A stretch of DNA of 64,000 bases from Candidatus Saccharimonadota bacterium (lineage in GTDB: Bacteria > Patescibacteriota > Saccharimonadia > Saccharimonadales > Saccharimonadaceae): contig JAFRKK010000003.1 in the NCBI GenBank assembly GCA_017431745.1, positions 67,927 through 131,926 of the forward strand, written 5' to 3'. Position numbers and translations under genes: made by a program. The notes below the pieces were generated by a model, which was given only the letters and a program-made list of their open reading frames with translations, did no database searches and was not told the DNA's origin. Shown piece after piece: positions 41,113 to 51,224 of the stretch (within the stretch, counting starts at the first letter, position 1; every line of letters starts with the position of its first letter).

Positions 41113-44100
41113 ATGGCTTGGATGGATAATTTCATTAGCGCTTCGGACTTTGACTCGATTAGGCTATCGGTAGCAAGCCGCGACGATATCTTAAATTGGA
41201 GTTATGGCGAAGTAACGAAGCCAGAAACGATCAATTATCGGACTCAAAAACCAGAACGTGATGGTTTGTTCTGTGAAAGAATTTTTGGGCCGACTAAGGA
41301 TATTAATCCGCACGATAGTAAGCTAAAGGGTGTACGTTCACGCGAACAGGCAGTAGATAAAGAAGGTAATTTGGTAACTAAATCCATTACGCGTCGGGAA
41401 CGAATGGGGCACATTGCTTTGGCTGCTCCAGTAGCGCATATTTGGTTTATGCGTGGGGTGCCTTCGGCGTTGTCTCTACTACTTGATATGACTGTGAAAA
41501 ACATCGAGAAAGTAGTTTACTTTGCAACTTATCTGATTACAGATGCAAAAACCGATGAAATCCAAAAAGTTTTGGAAGACTTGGAGAGCCAAACTATGGC
41601 TGCTCGTGATGCGATAAGACTTCGTTATGAAAAAGAGTCGAAAGCAGAAGGTGCAGACGTTAAAGCTTTAGCAGAAGCTCAGACTAAGGAGTTGGAAGAG
41701 CTTGAAGAAGATTACAATGCAAAGAAGTCGATGCTCGAATCCTTTAAGAAGGGCGGAGTAATTACGGAAGTACAATATCGCAATTTGCCAGACGAATATG
41801 CAGATTTGATTGAAGTAGAAATGGGCGCAACGGCTATCCAAAAAATGCTTGCCGAAATCGACCTCGATAAATTGATTGAGGATTTGAAAAAGCAAGAAGC
41901 TGAGGCTAAGGGGCAAAAAGAAAAGAAGTTACAGAAACGCTTGAAGACTCTAGAAGGTATGAATGCGGCGGGGATTCGCCCGACGGATTTGATGCTGACT
42001 GCGATTCCGGTAATTCCACCAGATTTACGTCCGATGATTGCGCTCCCTGGTGGACGATTTGCGACTTCAGACCTAAACGACTTGTATCGGCGGGTAATTA
42101 ACCGGAATAATCGGTTGAAAAAGCTGCTAGACTTGAATGCGCCAGAGGTGATTTGCCGCAACGAGATGCGGATGCTACAGGAAGCGGTAGATGCGTTGAT
42201 TGATAATTCAGCGGCGCATGGTACTCGGGGCGCGAATGCTTCGAATGGTCGTCGAAAACTGAAATCATTATCTGATTTATTGAAGGGTAAGCAAGGGCGA
42301 TTCCGTCAAAACTTGCTCGGTAAGCGAGTAGATTACTCAGGACGATCGGTGATTGTGGTAGGTCCAGAATTAAAGCTTAACGAATGTGGCCTGCCTAAGC
42401 AGATGGCTCTAGAACTCTTTAAACCATTTGTGATTTCATGGTTGATTGGTAATGAATATGCTTCGAATATCCGAGCGGCTTCGAGATTGATTGAAGCCAA
42501 AGAAACCGTAGTTTGGGATGCTCTAGACGATGTAATTCGTGGTAAGTATGTGCTCCTTAACCGTGCACCTTCGCTACACCGTTTGTCGGTACAGGCTTTC
42601 CAGCCAAGATTGATTGATGGTAAGGCAATTAAATTACATCCTTTGGTAGCTTCAGGATTTAATGCTGACTATGACGGCGACCAGATGGCGGTGCATTTAC
42701 CACTTTCAAGCGCTGCACAGGCAGAAGCTAAGGAGTTGATGGCGGCATCGAAGAATTTGCTGAAACCAGCAGACGGTTCGCCAGTGCTTGCAATTTACCA
42801 GGACGTGGTACTAGGTGCTTATTACTTGACTTATGATAAGCCAGGGACAGATACAGATACGCCAAAGGCATTCTCGAGCGTTTACGAGGCGGAAATGGCT
42901 TACGATCAGGGAATTATTCAGTTGCAAACTCCGATTCGGGTGTTCGCAAAGCGAGAAATCCGTGATACGACTTTGGGCCGAGTAATCTTTAATGAGATTT
43001 TGCCAAAGGATTATCCGTTTGATAATTCAGTACAAACGAAAAAACATCTTTCTAAAGTAATGGCGGACATCTTCGACCTATATGGCTCAGAAGTGATGGT
43101 AAAGACTGCCGACGCTTTGAAAGATTTAGCGTTTGAGTACGAAACGATAGCATCGATTTCTACGGCAAAAGATGACTACCCGACTTATGACGAAATTGAT
43201 GATTTCGTAGCAGAGGGTGATGCGAAAACTGCGCTTATTCAGGAACAATTTAACGATGGTTTAGTGACCGAGGAAGAGCGACATAAGTTGACCGTAGCAA
43301 ACTGGCGAGAGATTGATAAGAAAATCTCAGAGTTCCTTTCGGGTAAACTATCGGAAATGGACACTGATATTGCGGTGATGGTAAACTCTGGTGCTCGTGG
43401 TAATATTTCGAACATCAAGCTGGCATCAGCGGAGATTGGTATCATGGTGGATATCAACAACAACGAAATTGAGTTGCCAGTGAAGTCTTCTTATAAGAAG
43501 GGTTTGAACACGCTGGAATCCTTTATTGCGACGCGAGGAGCGCGGCAGGGTCAGGTGTCGACGGCGCTTCGTACGGCAGATTCTGGTTACCTTACTCGTC
43601 GGTTGGTGGATGTGTCGCAAGATGTGTTTACTACTGATGAAGAAGCTGAAGATCCAGGCTTTACGGTTTATCGTAATGAAACTGAGGCTTCGGGGATTGA
43701 ATTCTCGGCGCGGATTGTTGGTCGTTATACGGCTGAAGCGGTGCCGGGCTACCTAGAAAAAGATGAGCTAATTACTAAGGAAATGGCAGAACAAATTGAG
43801 GCTGACGAAAAAGTTGATTCGGTTAAGATTCAGTCGATTTTGTCAACAACGGCAGTGGAAGGTATTCCGCGTCGAGCTTATGGTGTGGATATGGCGACTA
43901 GAGTGTTGGTAGCTGCTAATGAGCCGGTTGGGGTGATTGCGGCACAGTCATTAGGTGAGCCAGGTACCCAGCTGACACTTGATACTAAGCACGGTTCAGG
44001 GCTTGCAGGTTCGGGTGCGATTGCGCGTGGTCTTCCGCGTGTGGAAGAGCTTCTTGAGGCACGAACGCCGAAGGGTCAGGCTTTTGTTTCGCCAATCGAT

Positions 44101-44946
44101 GGGGTAGTGGAAATTTGGGAAGACGGTAACCATTACGTTGCTCAAATTACTCCACAAGCAGGCGAGATTAAAAAGTTTGCCCTAGATGGCCGTAAGCCAG
44201 CTGTTAAAGATGGTGAAAACGTTTCTGCAGGTGCGACTTTGGTACGCAAGAGTGGCGATAAAGCTGCGATTAAGGCACCAATGGATGGTATCGTGGAATT
44301 AGTAAAAGACGGCATTATCTTAGTTGGTACGGCTACCTCGTCGGTAAAGATTGAGATTCCAGGTGATGCGGAACTTGTGGTAAAGTCAAATGACTCGGTG
44401 GTAGCTGGTGACAGATTAACTACTGGTTCTTTGAATTTGCAAGACCTTTTGAAATATAAGGGCGTTGAAGCAACTGAACGCTACATCATGAATGATGTAT
44501 TAAATGTGTACGCGGCGCAAGGTCACGAGATTTCACCAAAACATCTCGAAATCTTAGTACGACAGATGTTCTCAAGGGTCCAAATTAATGATCCTGGAGA
44601 CTCCTCGTTCGTGTCAGGTGATATTACTTCTCGTGCGGCGGTGACTTTGGAAAACAAGGAACTAGAAGCTGCCGGGAAAGCTCCAGCAACGTACACCAAT
44701 TTGTTGCTCGGTATCACGAAGGTGTCAATCTTCTCGGATTCGTTCTTGTCAGCAGCATCGTTCCAGGATACTACTCGAGTGCTTATCAACGCAGCCATTA
44801 ATGGTCGCGTAGATCACCTTAAGGGGTTGAAGGAAAACGTGATTATCGGTCGCAAGATTCCGGTAGGGACAGGGGTAGCACCGCTTTCGGATTTTGAAAC
44901 TCCGGATTCGAAGATACCTACTGAAGAGGATCTCGAGAATCTATAA
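41113..44946 (+). CDS. rpoC: RNA polymerase beta' subunit
   Basis: 1277 residues from ATG 41113 (GAGGAG site). Contains the catalytic NADYDGDQMAVHLPLS (three Mg-binding Asp), the RQNLLGKRVDYSGRSVIVVGPEL switch region, the trigger-loop region SGARGN...GARQGQVSTALRTADSGYLTRRLVDVSQD and AAQSLGEPGTQLT. The N-terminal zinc ribbon (CxCxC..C) normally at the start is not visible: the N-terminus reads directly into the ..PERDGLFCERIFGP block. A coiled-coil of Lys/Glu-rich residues (about 190-290) replaces part of the clamp helices. Confidence 0.98.
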   Translation: MAWMDNFISASDFDSIRLSVASRDDILNWSYGEVTKPETINYRTQKPERDGLFCERIFGPTKDINPHDSKLKGVRSREQAVDKEGNLVTKSITRRERMGHIALAAPVAHIWFMRGVPSALSLLLDMTVKNIEKVVYFATYLITDAKTDEIQKVLEDLESQTMAARDAIRLRYEKESKAEGADVKALAEAQTKELEELEEDYNAKKSMLESFKKGGVITEVQYRNLPDEYADLIEVEMGATAIQKMLAEIDLDKLIEDLKKQEAEAKGQKEKKLQKRLKTLEGMNAAGIRPTDLMLTAIPVIPPDLRPMIALPGGRFATSDLNDLYRRVINRNNRLKKLLDLNAPEVICRNEMRMLQEAVDALIDNSAAHGTRGANASNGRRKLKSLSDLLKGKQGRFRQNLLGKRVDYSGRSVIVVGPELKLNECGLPKQMALELFKPFVISWLIGNEYASNIRAASRLIEAKETVVWDALDDVIRGKYVLLNRAPSLHRLSVQAFQPRLIDGKAIKLHPLVASGFNADYDGDQMAVHLPLSSAAQAEAKELMAASKNLLKPADGSPVLAIYQDVVLGAYYLTYDKPGTDTDTPKAFSSVYEAEMAYDQGIIQLQTPIRVFAKREIRDTTLGRVIFNEILPKDYPFDNSVQTKKHLSKVMADIFDLYGSEVMVKTADALKDLAFEYETIASISTAKDDYPTYDEIDDFVAEGDAKTALIQEQFNDGLVTEEERHKLTVANWREIDKKISEFLSGKLSEMDTDIAVMVNSGARGNISNIKLASAEIGIMVDINNNEIELPVKSSYKKGLNTLESFIATRGARQGQVSTALRTADSGYLTRRLVDVSQDVFTTDEEAEDPGFTVYRNETEASGIEFSARIVGRYTAEAVPGYLEKDELITKEMAEQIEADEKVDSVKIQSILSTTAVEGIPRRAYGVDMATRVLVAANEPVGVIAAQSLGEPGTQLTLDTKHGSGLAGSGAIARGLPRVEELLEARTPKGQAFVSPIDGVVEIWEDGNHYVAQITPQAGEIKKFALDGRKPAVKDGENVSAGATLVRKSGDKAAIKAPMDGIVELVKDGIILVGTATSSVKIEIPGDAELVVKSNDSVVAGDRLTTGSLNLQDLLKYKGVEATERYIMNDVLNVYAAQGHEISPKHLEILVRQMFSRVQINDPGDSSFVSGDITSRAAVTLENKELEAAGKAPATYTNLLLGITKVSIFSDSFLSAASFQDTTRVLINAAINGRVDHLKGLKENVIIGRKIPVGTGVAPLSDFETPDSKIPTEEDLENL

Positions 44947-44950
44947 GCAT

Positions 44951-45070
44951 AAACAACTGAATAATATCATTCGGGGTCGCGTCCCTCGCGCCCGTCTTCA
45001 CGGGGCTCGGGCGCTAATCCTCGGCAGCAGCCTCCGGAATCCCCCGAATTGATATTATTCCAGTTGTTTT
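44951..45070 (+). repeat. Palindromic element between rpoC and secY
   Basis: Arms AAACAACTGAATAATATCA... (44951-44976) and ...GATATTATTCCAGTTGTTTT (45041-45070); the right arm ends in T6, so the outer hairpin can act as the rpoC terminator. The core (about 44975-45044) is inverted relative to pheT copy 1 and about 95% identical. Confidence 0.9.
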
Positions 45071-45117
45071 TTGTCCAAAAGTATGATAATATGGTTATTA
45101 GTTACTAAGAGGTTTTT

Positions 45118-46548
45118 ATGCATTTCAAGACGATTTTCAGATCACTAAAGAATAAGGACATGTTGAAGCGAGTTTTGGCGATACTTGGAATTATCGTGGC
45201 ATATCGATTGCTTGCACAAATTCCAGTGCCGATGGGTGATGCGGCGACCTTTAAGGAGGCGGTATCTAATCTCCTGGATAAGTCGGATTTTTCATCGTTC
45301 TTGAATTTGATTTCTGGTGGTGGGTTGGCCTCATTTAGTATTATTCTAGTTGGGCTTTCGCCATATATTACGGGGTCAATTGTGGTGCAGTTGATTACGA
45401 AGGCGGTGCCTAGGCTAGAAGAGCTGTCGAACGATGGTGAAACTGGAAGACGGAAGATTAACCAGTGGACGCGGATTTTGACGGTACCACTAGCGATTGT
45501 GCAGTCGGTGGCATATATCTTTATTTTATACCAGCAGGTGGTAGGGGCAAACATAGCGACAGAGTTTGTGCCAACGGCGGGTGACTGGGTGCTTTCAGTG
45601 ACGGCGATGACAGCTGGTTCGGTGATTTTGATGTGGATGGGTGAGTTGATTACCGAGCAAGGGATTGGGAATGGTATTTCAACGTTGATTGTGGCATCGA
45701 TTGTGTCGCAGCTGCCGAACACAATGGCAACGCTAGGCGCATCACTAACTGATACGTCGAATGGCATGTTGAACTTATTTGGCATGGATTTGCCGTTGAA
45801 TCCAACGACGTTCTGGATTATTCTGGGCTTTGCGGTGGCGATGCTAGGAGTGATTTATTTCTTGGTGAAACTAAATGAAGCGCAGCGGATTATTACAGTA
45901 AATTATGCAAAGCGTGTACATGGTAATTCATCGTATGGCGGAATTAAATCTATATTACCAATTAAAATTATTGCGGCAGGGGTGATTCCGGTAATTTTCG
46001 CGACTGCGTTCTTGTCATTGCCAGCGTTGGTTGGTCAGGTGATCATGACGGTGGATGCCGGGAACGAAACAGGGGCTTGGTTGGTACAGACTTTTTCAGC
46101 GCCAAGTGCTAGTAATTTCGCAGCAATGTATCCGAATGGGATTACGGCGCAATGGTTTGTATATCCGGCGATGTATTTCCTATTGGTGTTTATGTTTACT
46201 TATTTCTATACTTCGATTATTTTCAATACGAAGGAAATTGCGGATAATTTGCAGAAGCAGGGTGGTTTCATTGAGGGGGTGAGGCCGGGAATTCAAACAG
46301 CAGACTACTTGTCTAAGGTCGTAAATCGGTTAGATTTGTTTGGCGCATTGGCGCTGGGCCTCGTGGCGATGTTGCCGTTTATTACAGATTATATCTTTAT
46401 TATGGTAACTGGGGCGCCGATTGGGTTGTCGATTTCCGGTACGGGGCTTCTCATTATTGTGACGGTGGCGCTAGAGAATCTACGGTCGATAGATTCGAGA
46501 GCTTTAATGATAACTTATGACGATTTTGGTGATGAGCTTGAAAATTAA
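45118..46548 (+). CDS. secY: Preprotein translocase subunit SecY
   Basis: 476 residues, ten membrane segments. SecY landmarks: GLSPYITGSIVVQLI, GxGISTLI as GNGISTLIVASIVSQLP, the cytoplasmic loop YAKRVHGN and FNTKEIADNLQKQGGFIEGVRPG. Forms the SecYEG channel for export. Own promoter TGA-TAATAT (45087-45092). It is detached from rplO, its usual upstream partner. The sortase gene overlaps its last 17 nt. Confidence 0.97.
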   Translation: MHFKTIFRSLKNKDMLKRVLAILGIIVAYRLLAQIPVPMGDAATFKEAVSNLLDKSDFSSFLNLISGGGLASFSIILVGLSPYITGSIVVQLITKAVPRLEELSNDGETGRRKINQWTRILTVPLAIVQSVAYIFILYQQVVGANIATEFVPTAGDWVLSVTAMTAGSVILMWMGELITEQGIGNGISTLIVASIVSQLPNTMATLGASLTDTSNGMLNLFGMDLPLNPTTFWIILGFAVAMLGVIYFLVKLNEAQRIITVNYAKRVHGNSSYGGIKSILPIKIIAAGVIPVIFATAFLSLPALVGQVIMTVDAGNETGAWLVQTFSAPSASNFAAMYPNGITAQWFVYPAMYFLLVFMFTYFYTSIIFNTKEIADNLQKQGGFIEGVRPGIQTADYLSKVVNRLDLFGALALGLVAMLPFITDYIFIMVTGAPIGLSISGTGLLIIVTVALENLRSIDSRALMITYDDFGDELEN

Positions 46549-47212
46549 GGGTTGGCGAAAAATTGTGAAGTGGGTGGCGTGGAGCTTGCTTGCGGTGCTT
46601 TTGATTGTGTTTATTGTGCGGGTTTTGGTGTTTGAAAACAATTATTATGGTGAAAAAGAAGGGAGTGAACGTTCAGGCGCGGTGATTCAGGAGGACACTG
46701 ATCTAGACGAAACTGAGCCAACGAAAGATGAAATTGCAGAATACAAAGTGGCACCGGATAGGCCACGATATTTGACTGTTGAGAAATTGGGGGTGAAAAA
46801 TTCACGGATTTTGCCGATGAACGTGAATGCTTCCGGGGAACTTGATACGCCTAGAAACATTTTTGATGTGGGATGGTATGTGGCTTCAGGTAAACCAGGA
46901 CAAGGTGGTACACTAGTGATTGACGGACACAATGGTGGGCCACACGTACACGGCGTTTTTAAAAACTTGCCGGATCTTGCGGCAGGCGACATAATTAGAG
47001 TAGAACGAGGGGATGGAGCAGTGTTCAACTATAAAGTGGTAGAAAATAAAACCGTGCCGCTGGCGGATTCGGATGCGTATATGAGTGCGGCGTCGAGATC
47101 ACCAGAACCGGGTAAGGAATCGGTAACCTTGATTTCTTGTACTGGGGAATGGTCGCAGGCACAAGGAACCTATTTGTCGCGGCAATTTACACGAGCAATT
47201 CTAATAGACTAA
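46532..47212 (+). CDS. Sortase (transpeptidase)
   Basis: 226 residues from ATG 46532. N-terminal anchor (about 11-31), linker, then sortase beta-barrel with catalytic His in VIDGHNGG, Cys in TLISCTGEW and Arg in YLSRQFTRA. It attaches proteins with LPXTG-like signals (as in the 3-290 fragment) to the envelope. Its overlap with secY links export to anchoring. Class F-like by the short sequence; class not certain. Confidence 0.92.
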   Translation: MSLKIKGWRKIVKWVAWSLLAVLLIVFIVRVLVFENNYYGEKEGSERSGAVIQEDTDLDETEPTKDEIAEYKVAPDRPRYLTVEKLGVKNSRILPMNVNASGELDTPRNIFDVGWYVASGKPGQGGTLVIDGHNGGPHVHGVFKNLPDLAAGDIIRVERGDGAVFNYKVVENKTVPLADSDAYMSAASRSPEPGKESVTLISCTGEWSQAQGTYLSRQFTRAILID

Positions 47213-47374
47213 AATATAATTATTTTTTCGCGCTTCACTCGCGTCAAGTGTTTTGAGATGATTTTTTTAACGAAAAAAATGTCGTCTTGTCTTCGCCGCG
47301 CTGACATTTTTTCTAAAAATCATTTCAAAACACTTGGCTCGTTCAATGCTCAAAAATAATCATATTTTAGTCTT
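47206..47374 (+). repeat. Nested palindromic element before infA
   Basis: Outer arms AGACTAAAATATAATTATTTTT (47206) and AAAAATAATCATATTTTAGTCT (to 47373). Inner arms AAGTGTTTTGAGATGATTTTT and AAAAATCATTTCAAAACACTT, then AAAAAAATGTC / GACATTTTTT. Between the stems lie CGCGCTTCACTCGCG and CTCGTTCAATGCTC. Follows the sortase stop immediately. Confidence 0.8.
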
Positions 47375-47414
47375 TACAAACACTATTTCGTATGTTATAC
47401 TTAAGAGGTAATTT

Positions 47415-47636
47415 ATGGCTAGTCAAAAGGAAGTGATTAAGCTCACGGGTAGTGTTGTTGAAGCACTGCCGAATACCCAGTTTCGGGTGGAACTCGAGAA
47501 TGGTCATATTATTGTTGCCCATATGAGTGGACGTATGCGAAAAAATTATATTCGTTTAGTCCCGGGTGACAAAGTCGAGGTTGAGTTAACCCCTTACGAT
47601 TTGACAAAGGGTAGAATCAGTTTTCGACTTAAATAA
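47415..47636 (+). CDS. infA: Translation initiation factor IF-1
   Basis: 73 residues, OB fold, typical: [39 protein letters not shown]. Binds the ribosomal A site in initiation. Promoter TTTACA (47373), 17 nt, TATACT (47396-47401); AAGAGG site. First gene of a second ribosomal cluster. Confidence 0.97.
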   Translation: MASQKEVIKLTGSVVEALPNTQFRVELENGHIIVAHMSGRMRKNYIRLVPGDKVEVELTPYDLTKGRISFRLK

Positions 47637-47784
47637 TAATATTAATTGTTGTAATTTTTACAACAGTTAGTGTGGAGTAAAATGGTGCTAGATACTAGTT
47701 GCAAAAGTATTTAGCAACAGAGCTTGATACTAACGCGTTGAATTAATTACAACGCTAAAATGGAAGGAAGGGTATTTTGACACT

Positions 47785-47901
47785 ATGAAAGTACGTGCAA
47801 GTGTTAAAAAAATCTCCCCCGATGACATTATCGTACGCCGGAAGGGTGTATTAAGGGTCATCAATAAGAAAAAACCTAAGAATAAGCAAAGGCAGGGTTA
47901 A
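47785..47901 (+). CDS. rpmJ: 50S ribosomal protein L36, cysteine-free
   Basis: 38 residues: [10 protein letters not shown]...VRRKG...KNKQRQG, the L36 frame. The Cys/His zinc site is gone (C-minus form). GGAAGGAAGGG lies upstream of the ATG. Located between infA and rpsM as in most bacteria. The 147 nt before it contain a TTGTTGTAA / TTACAACA hairpin. Confidence 0.92.
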   Translation: MKVRASVKKISPDDIIVRRKGVLRVINKKKPKNKQRQG

Positions 47902-47905
47902 ATAT

Positions 47906-48292
47906 ATGGCTAGAATAGCTAGTGTAGTAATCCCGTCAGATAAGCAAGTGTGGATTGCGCTGACTTATGTGTATGGGATTGGTCGGACGACCAGTAAAAA
48001 AATCCTTGCGGAGGCTAAAATCGAGCCTACCACTCGGGTGAAAGATCTCACCGAGGCTGACGAACAGAAAATTAACGACATTATTTCGAAGAAATATCGT
48101 GTTGAGGGTGATCTTCGTCGCATCGTGAGCAATAATATTAAACGTATTAAGGATATTAATTCTTACAAGGGAATGCGTCACAAGGCGAAGTTGCCAGTCA
48201 ACGGCCAGCGTACTCGAACGAATGCACGTACTCGGAAGGGTAAGGCGATCGCGGTCGGTGGTGCACAACCTAAGGCGGCAAGTAAGACTTAA
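47906..48292 (+). CDS. rpsM: 30S ribosomal protein S13
   Basis: 128 residues; [49 protein letters not shown] and the [11 protein letters not shown] tail. Sits at the head of the small subunit and contacts P-site tRNA. Confidence 0.98.
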   Translation: MARIASVVIPSDKQVWIALTYVYGIGRTTSKKILAEAKIEPTTRVKDLTEADEQKINDIISKKYRVEGDLRRIVSNNIKRIKDINSYKGMRHKAKLPVNGQRTRTNARTRKGKAIAVGGAQPKAASKT

Positions 48293-48302
48293 GGAGTAAA
48301 TT

Positions 48303-48767
48303 ATGGCAGAAGATGAAATTAAAAATGCGACTGCTGAGGCTACTGATGAAGTGAAAGCCACTGATGAGCAAGCGAAAGTAGCAGCTCCGAAGTCGAAAGC
48401 AAAAAAAGGTAAAAGAATCGTTAATAGTGGCGAAGTTCACATTCAGTCGACTTTCAACAATACTATTATCAGTGTTACTGATAAAACTGGCGGAGTATTG
48501 ACCGCTTCGAGCGCGGGGGCCAATGGTTTTCGTGGGTCGAAGAAAGGTACCGCATTTGCAGCTGGTGTAGCGGCAGAAAAAGCTTTAAATCTCGCAAAGA
48601 AAAACCACGCGTTAAATTCTGTAGATGTTTATGTGTCTGGAATTGGCTTGGGTCGAGATGCGGCAGTTCGAGCAGTGGCGACGGCTGGAATTAAGATTGA
48701 TAGTATTACCGATGTGACCCCGATTCAGCATGGTGGTGTAAGGCCGAAGGGAGAAAGGAAACCATAA
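48303..48767 (+). CDS. rpsK: 30S ribosomal protein S11, extended N-terminus
   Basis: 154 residues; S11 core from about 40 with GEVHIQSTFNNTIISVTD, SSAGANGFRGSKKGTAFAA, DVTPIQHGGVRPKGERKP. About 35 extra acidic/Lys-rich residues lead. Overlaps rpsD (TAATG). Confidence 0.97.
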   Translation: MAEDEIKNATAEATDEVKATDEQAKVAAPKSKAKKGKRIVNSGEVHIQSTFNNTIISVTDKTGGVLTASSAGANGFRGSKKGTAFAAGVAAEKALNLAKKNHALNSVDVYVSGIGLGRDAAVRAVATAGIKIDSITDVTPIQHGGVRPKGERKP

Positions 48768-49384
48768 TGGCAAGAGACACAGGACCGATTGTTAAACAAA
48801 GCCGTCGTGAGGGTACAGCGCTCGCGCCAAAAGCCCACAAAGTGATGGCAAAAAAATCCGGAATTCCGGGTGAGCATGGTGACAAAAGGCAACGGGGTGG
48901 TAGCTTGTATCTCACTCAGCTCAGAGAAAAGCAAAAAGTACGCCGAATGTATGGTTTGCTAGAGAAACAATTTGCTAAAATGATGCGTGAAGCCCAAAAA
49001 ACCGAAGGTTTGACAGGCGAAAAGCTCTTGGAGTTCCTAGAGAGGCGAGCAGATAACGCAGTTTATCGAGCAGGATTTGCTTTGACTAGGCGCCAAGCAC
49101 GACAATTAGTATCACACGGACACTTTACTTTGAACGGTCATCGAATCGATGTACCATCGATTCGTTTGAACCCGGGTGATGTTCTAGAGGTTCGTCCAAA
49201 ATCAGCGAAGTCTGAATATTTCAAGAATCTTCCGAATATCATCGGAGCGGCGAACGCGACGCCACTTTCCTGGATGAAGGTCGACGGCAAGAAAATGAAA
49301 ATTGAAATTACTGGTCTTCCAAAACGTGAAGAAATGGAAGCTGGTATTAATGAACAATTAATCGTTGAGTACTACTCACGCTAA
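48767..49384 (+). CDS. rpsD: 30S ribosomal protein S4
   Basis: 205 residues; ARDTGPIVKQSRREG start, S4 RNA-binding domain with RRADNAVYRAGFALTRRQARQLVSHGHFTLNG. No zinc Cys cluster. Primary 16S binder and often a translational regulator. Confidence 0.97.
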   Translation: MARDTGPIVKQSRREGTALAPKAHKVMAKKSGIPGEHGDKRQRGGSLYLTQLREKQKVRRMYGLLEKQFAKMMREAQKTEGLTGEKLLEFLERRADNAVYRAGFALTRRQARQLVSHGHFTLNGHRIDVPSIRLNPGDVLEVRPKSAKSEYFKNLPNIIGAANATPLSWMKVDGKKMKIEITGLPKREEMEAGINEQLIVEYYSR

Positions 49385-49397
49385 GGAGAAATAGAAT

Positions 49398-50351
49398 ATG
49401 ACAACAAAGAATATTCACGAGGCCAAGTTAGAATCCGTTAAGGAGCTCGGCGAAAATAGTGCAGAGTTTGTGATTAAACCACTTTATCCTGGATACGGTA
49501 ACACGCTTGGTAATTCGCTGAGAAGGGTGCTCCTTTCGAGCGTGAAGGGGGCGGCGATTACGGCGTTCTCGATCAACGGGACCACACACGAATTTGCAGC
49601 GATTAAAGGCGTGCGTGAAGACGTGGTGGACATTATGTTAAACTTGAAAAATATCCGGTTTAAGGTTCACACAGACGAGCCAGTAGAGTTGACTTTGGAA
49701 ATCAAAGGAGAAAAACAGACTTCTGACAAGGATGGTGATAAACGCGTAGTAGCAGGTGACATTAAACTACCGGCTGAGGTGGAAGTCGCTAATCCGAACC
49801 AGACAATTTGTCATATTGATGATCCAAAATTCAACTTAAAGATGCGCTTTGTGGTAGAAACTGGACGGGGTTATCTCACGATTGAAAACTCAAGCGAAGG
49901 TCGAGTCCATTCGGATATGATTGCGATTGACGCGGTGTTTACACCAGTACTGAGAGTTCGTTACAAAGTAGAGAACACTCGTGTTGGGCAGGACACCAGT
50001 TTGCAACAGTTGACTTTGACGGTAGATACTGATGGCACAATCACGCCAAAAGAAGCGTTTGAGGAAGCTGCCGCGATTCTGGTGAATCAATATCAGGCTT
50101 TGGCCGGTGGTACGAAGGTTGATTCGGCGCCAGCACCAGGTGGTGAAAGCCAAGAAGAAGATAGCGGGTTGAAAATGTCAATTGAAGAATTAGACCTTTC
50201 GGCGCGCACAACTAACGCATTACTAAACAATGACATTCGGACAGTAAAAGAACTCGTGGATTTGCCCGAGGCTGACTTGAAGGATCTCAAAGGTTTTGGG
50301 TCGAAAGCGTTAGAGGAAGTTAAAGAAAGAATATCGGAGATTAAGTTTTAA
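49398..50351 (+). CDS. rpoA: RNA polymerase alpha subunit
   Basis: 317 residues. NTD with YPGYGNTLGNSLRRVLLSS (dimerisation), CTD (about 255-317) with MSIEELDLSARTTNALLNN and LKGFGSKALEEVKERI, which binds UP elements and activators. Ribosomal gene neighbours are as in Firmicutes. Confidence 0.98.
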   Translation: MTTKNIHEAKLESVKELGENSAEFVIKPLYPGYGNTLGNSLRRVLLSSVKGAAITAFSINGTTHEFAAIKGVREDVVDIMLNLKNIRFKVHTDEPVELTLEIKGEKQTSDKDGDKRVVAGDIKLPAEVEVANPNQTICHIDDPKFNLKMRFVVETGRGYLTIENSSEGRVHSDMIAIDAVFTPVLRVRYKVENTRVGQDTSLQQLTLTVDTDGTITPKEAFEEAAAILVNQYQALAGGTKVDSAPAPGGESQEEDSGLKMSIEELDLSARTTNALLNNDIRTVKELVDLPEADLKDLKGFGSKALEEVKERISEIKF

Positions 50352-50352
50352 A

Positions 50353-50799
50353 ATGCATAGGCACGGAATTAGAGGTCGAAAATTCGGCCGAGAAACTGAC
50401 CAAAGACGCGCACTGATGCGGGGACTGATGAGCTCTTTGATTAAATATCAAACGATTACGACAACTTTGGCTCGTTGTAAAGAAACGCGGCGTGAGTTGG
50501 AGAAGCTAATTACACTCGCGAAAAAGGGTGGTCTAGCTAATCGACGGCTAATTATTGCACGGCTGAACGATTTAGAGGCAGCAGCACTTTTGGTCGACGT
50601 AATTGCGCCACAGATTAAGAGAAGCTCAGGCTATCTTCGGATTGAGCGGGCGGGTTTCCGTCGGGGTGATAACTCCGAGATGGGAACGATTAGCTTTGTT
50701 GACGAAATCGACTTAGAGAAGTTGGACAATAAAGTAGAAGTTGAGGCTAAAAAACCAGCCGCAAAAGCTACTAAGCCAGCGAAGAAGGAGGATAAATAA
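50353..50799 (+). CDS. rplQ: 50S ribosomal protein L17
   Basis: 148 residues; MHRHGIRGRKFGRETDQRRALMRGL and RLNDLEAAALLV. A Lys/Ala-rich tail is added. Overlaps rplM (ATGA). Confidence 0.97.
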   Translation: MHRHGIRGRKFGRETDQRRALMRGLMSSLIKYQTITTTLARCKETRRELEKLITLAKKGGLANRRLIIARLNDLEAAALLVDVIAPQIKRSSGYLRIERAGFRRGDNSEMGTISFVDEIDLEKLDNKVEVEAKKPAAKATKPAKKEDK

Positions 50800-51224
50800 T
50801 GAAAACTTATTCTCAGAAAGCAAAAGAAATGAACCGCGAATGGTGGATTATTGATGCGTCATCTATGCCTCTTGGCAAGTTGGCCGTGGTGATTGCGGAT
50901 AAATTGATGGGGAAATCGAAAGTTACCTATACTCCACACATTGATAACGGCGACTATGTAGTAGTGATTAATGCCAAGAATTTGGTAGTGACTGGTGATA
51001 AAATGCTTCGGAAGAAGTATTATCGTCACAGTGGTTATGCGGGTGGTTTGAAGGAACTTCGACTTGAGGAAGTAATTGAAAAAGACCCGTCACGAGCTGT
51101 GGTGGCCGCAGTGAAGGGGATGCTTCCGAAGAATAAATTAGCAGCTGAGCGTTTGAAGAGGCTTCGTGTATTTGATGGAGCAGAGCATGCTCATGCGGCG
51201 CAAAATCCGAAGGAGATTAAATAA
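50799..51224 (+). CDS. rplM: 50S ribosomal protein L13
   Basis: 141 residues; WWIIDASSMPLGKLAVVIADKLMGK, KKYYRHSGYAGGL, KGMLPKNKL. Overlaps rpsI by ATG/TAA. Confidence 0.97.
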   Translation: MKTYSQKAKEMNREWWIIDASSMPLGKLAVVIADKLMGKSKVTYTPHIDNGDYVVVINAKNLVVTGDKMLRKKYYRHSGYAGGLKELRLEEVIEKDPSRAVVAAVKGMLPKNKLAAERLKRLRVFDGAEHAHAAQNPKEIK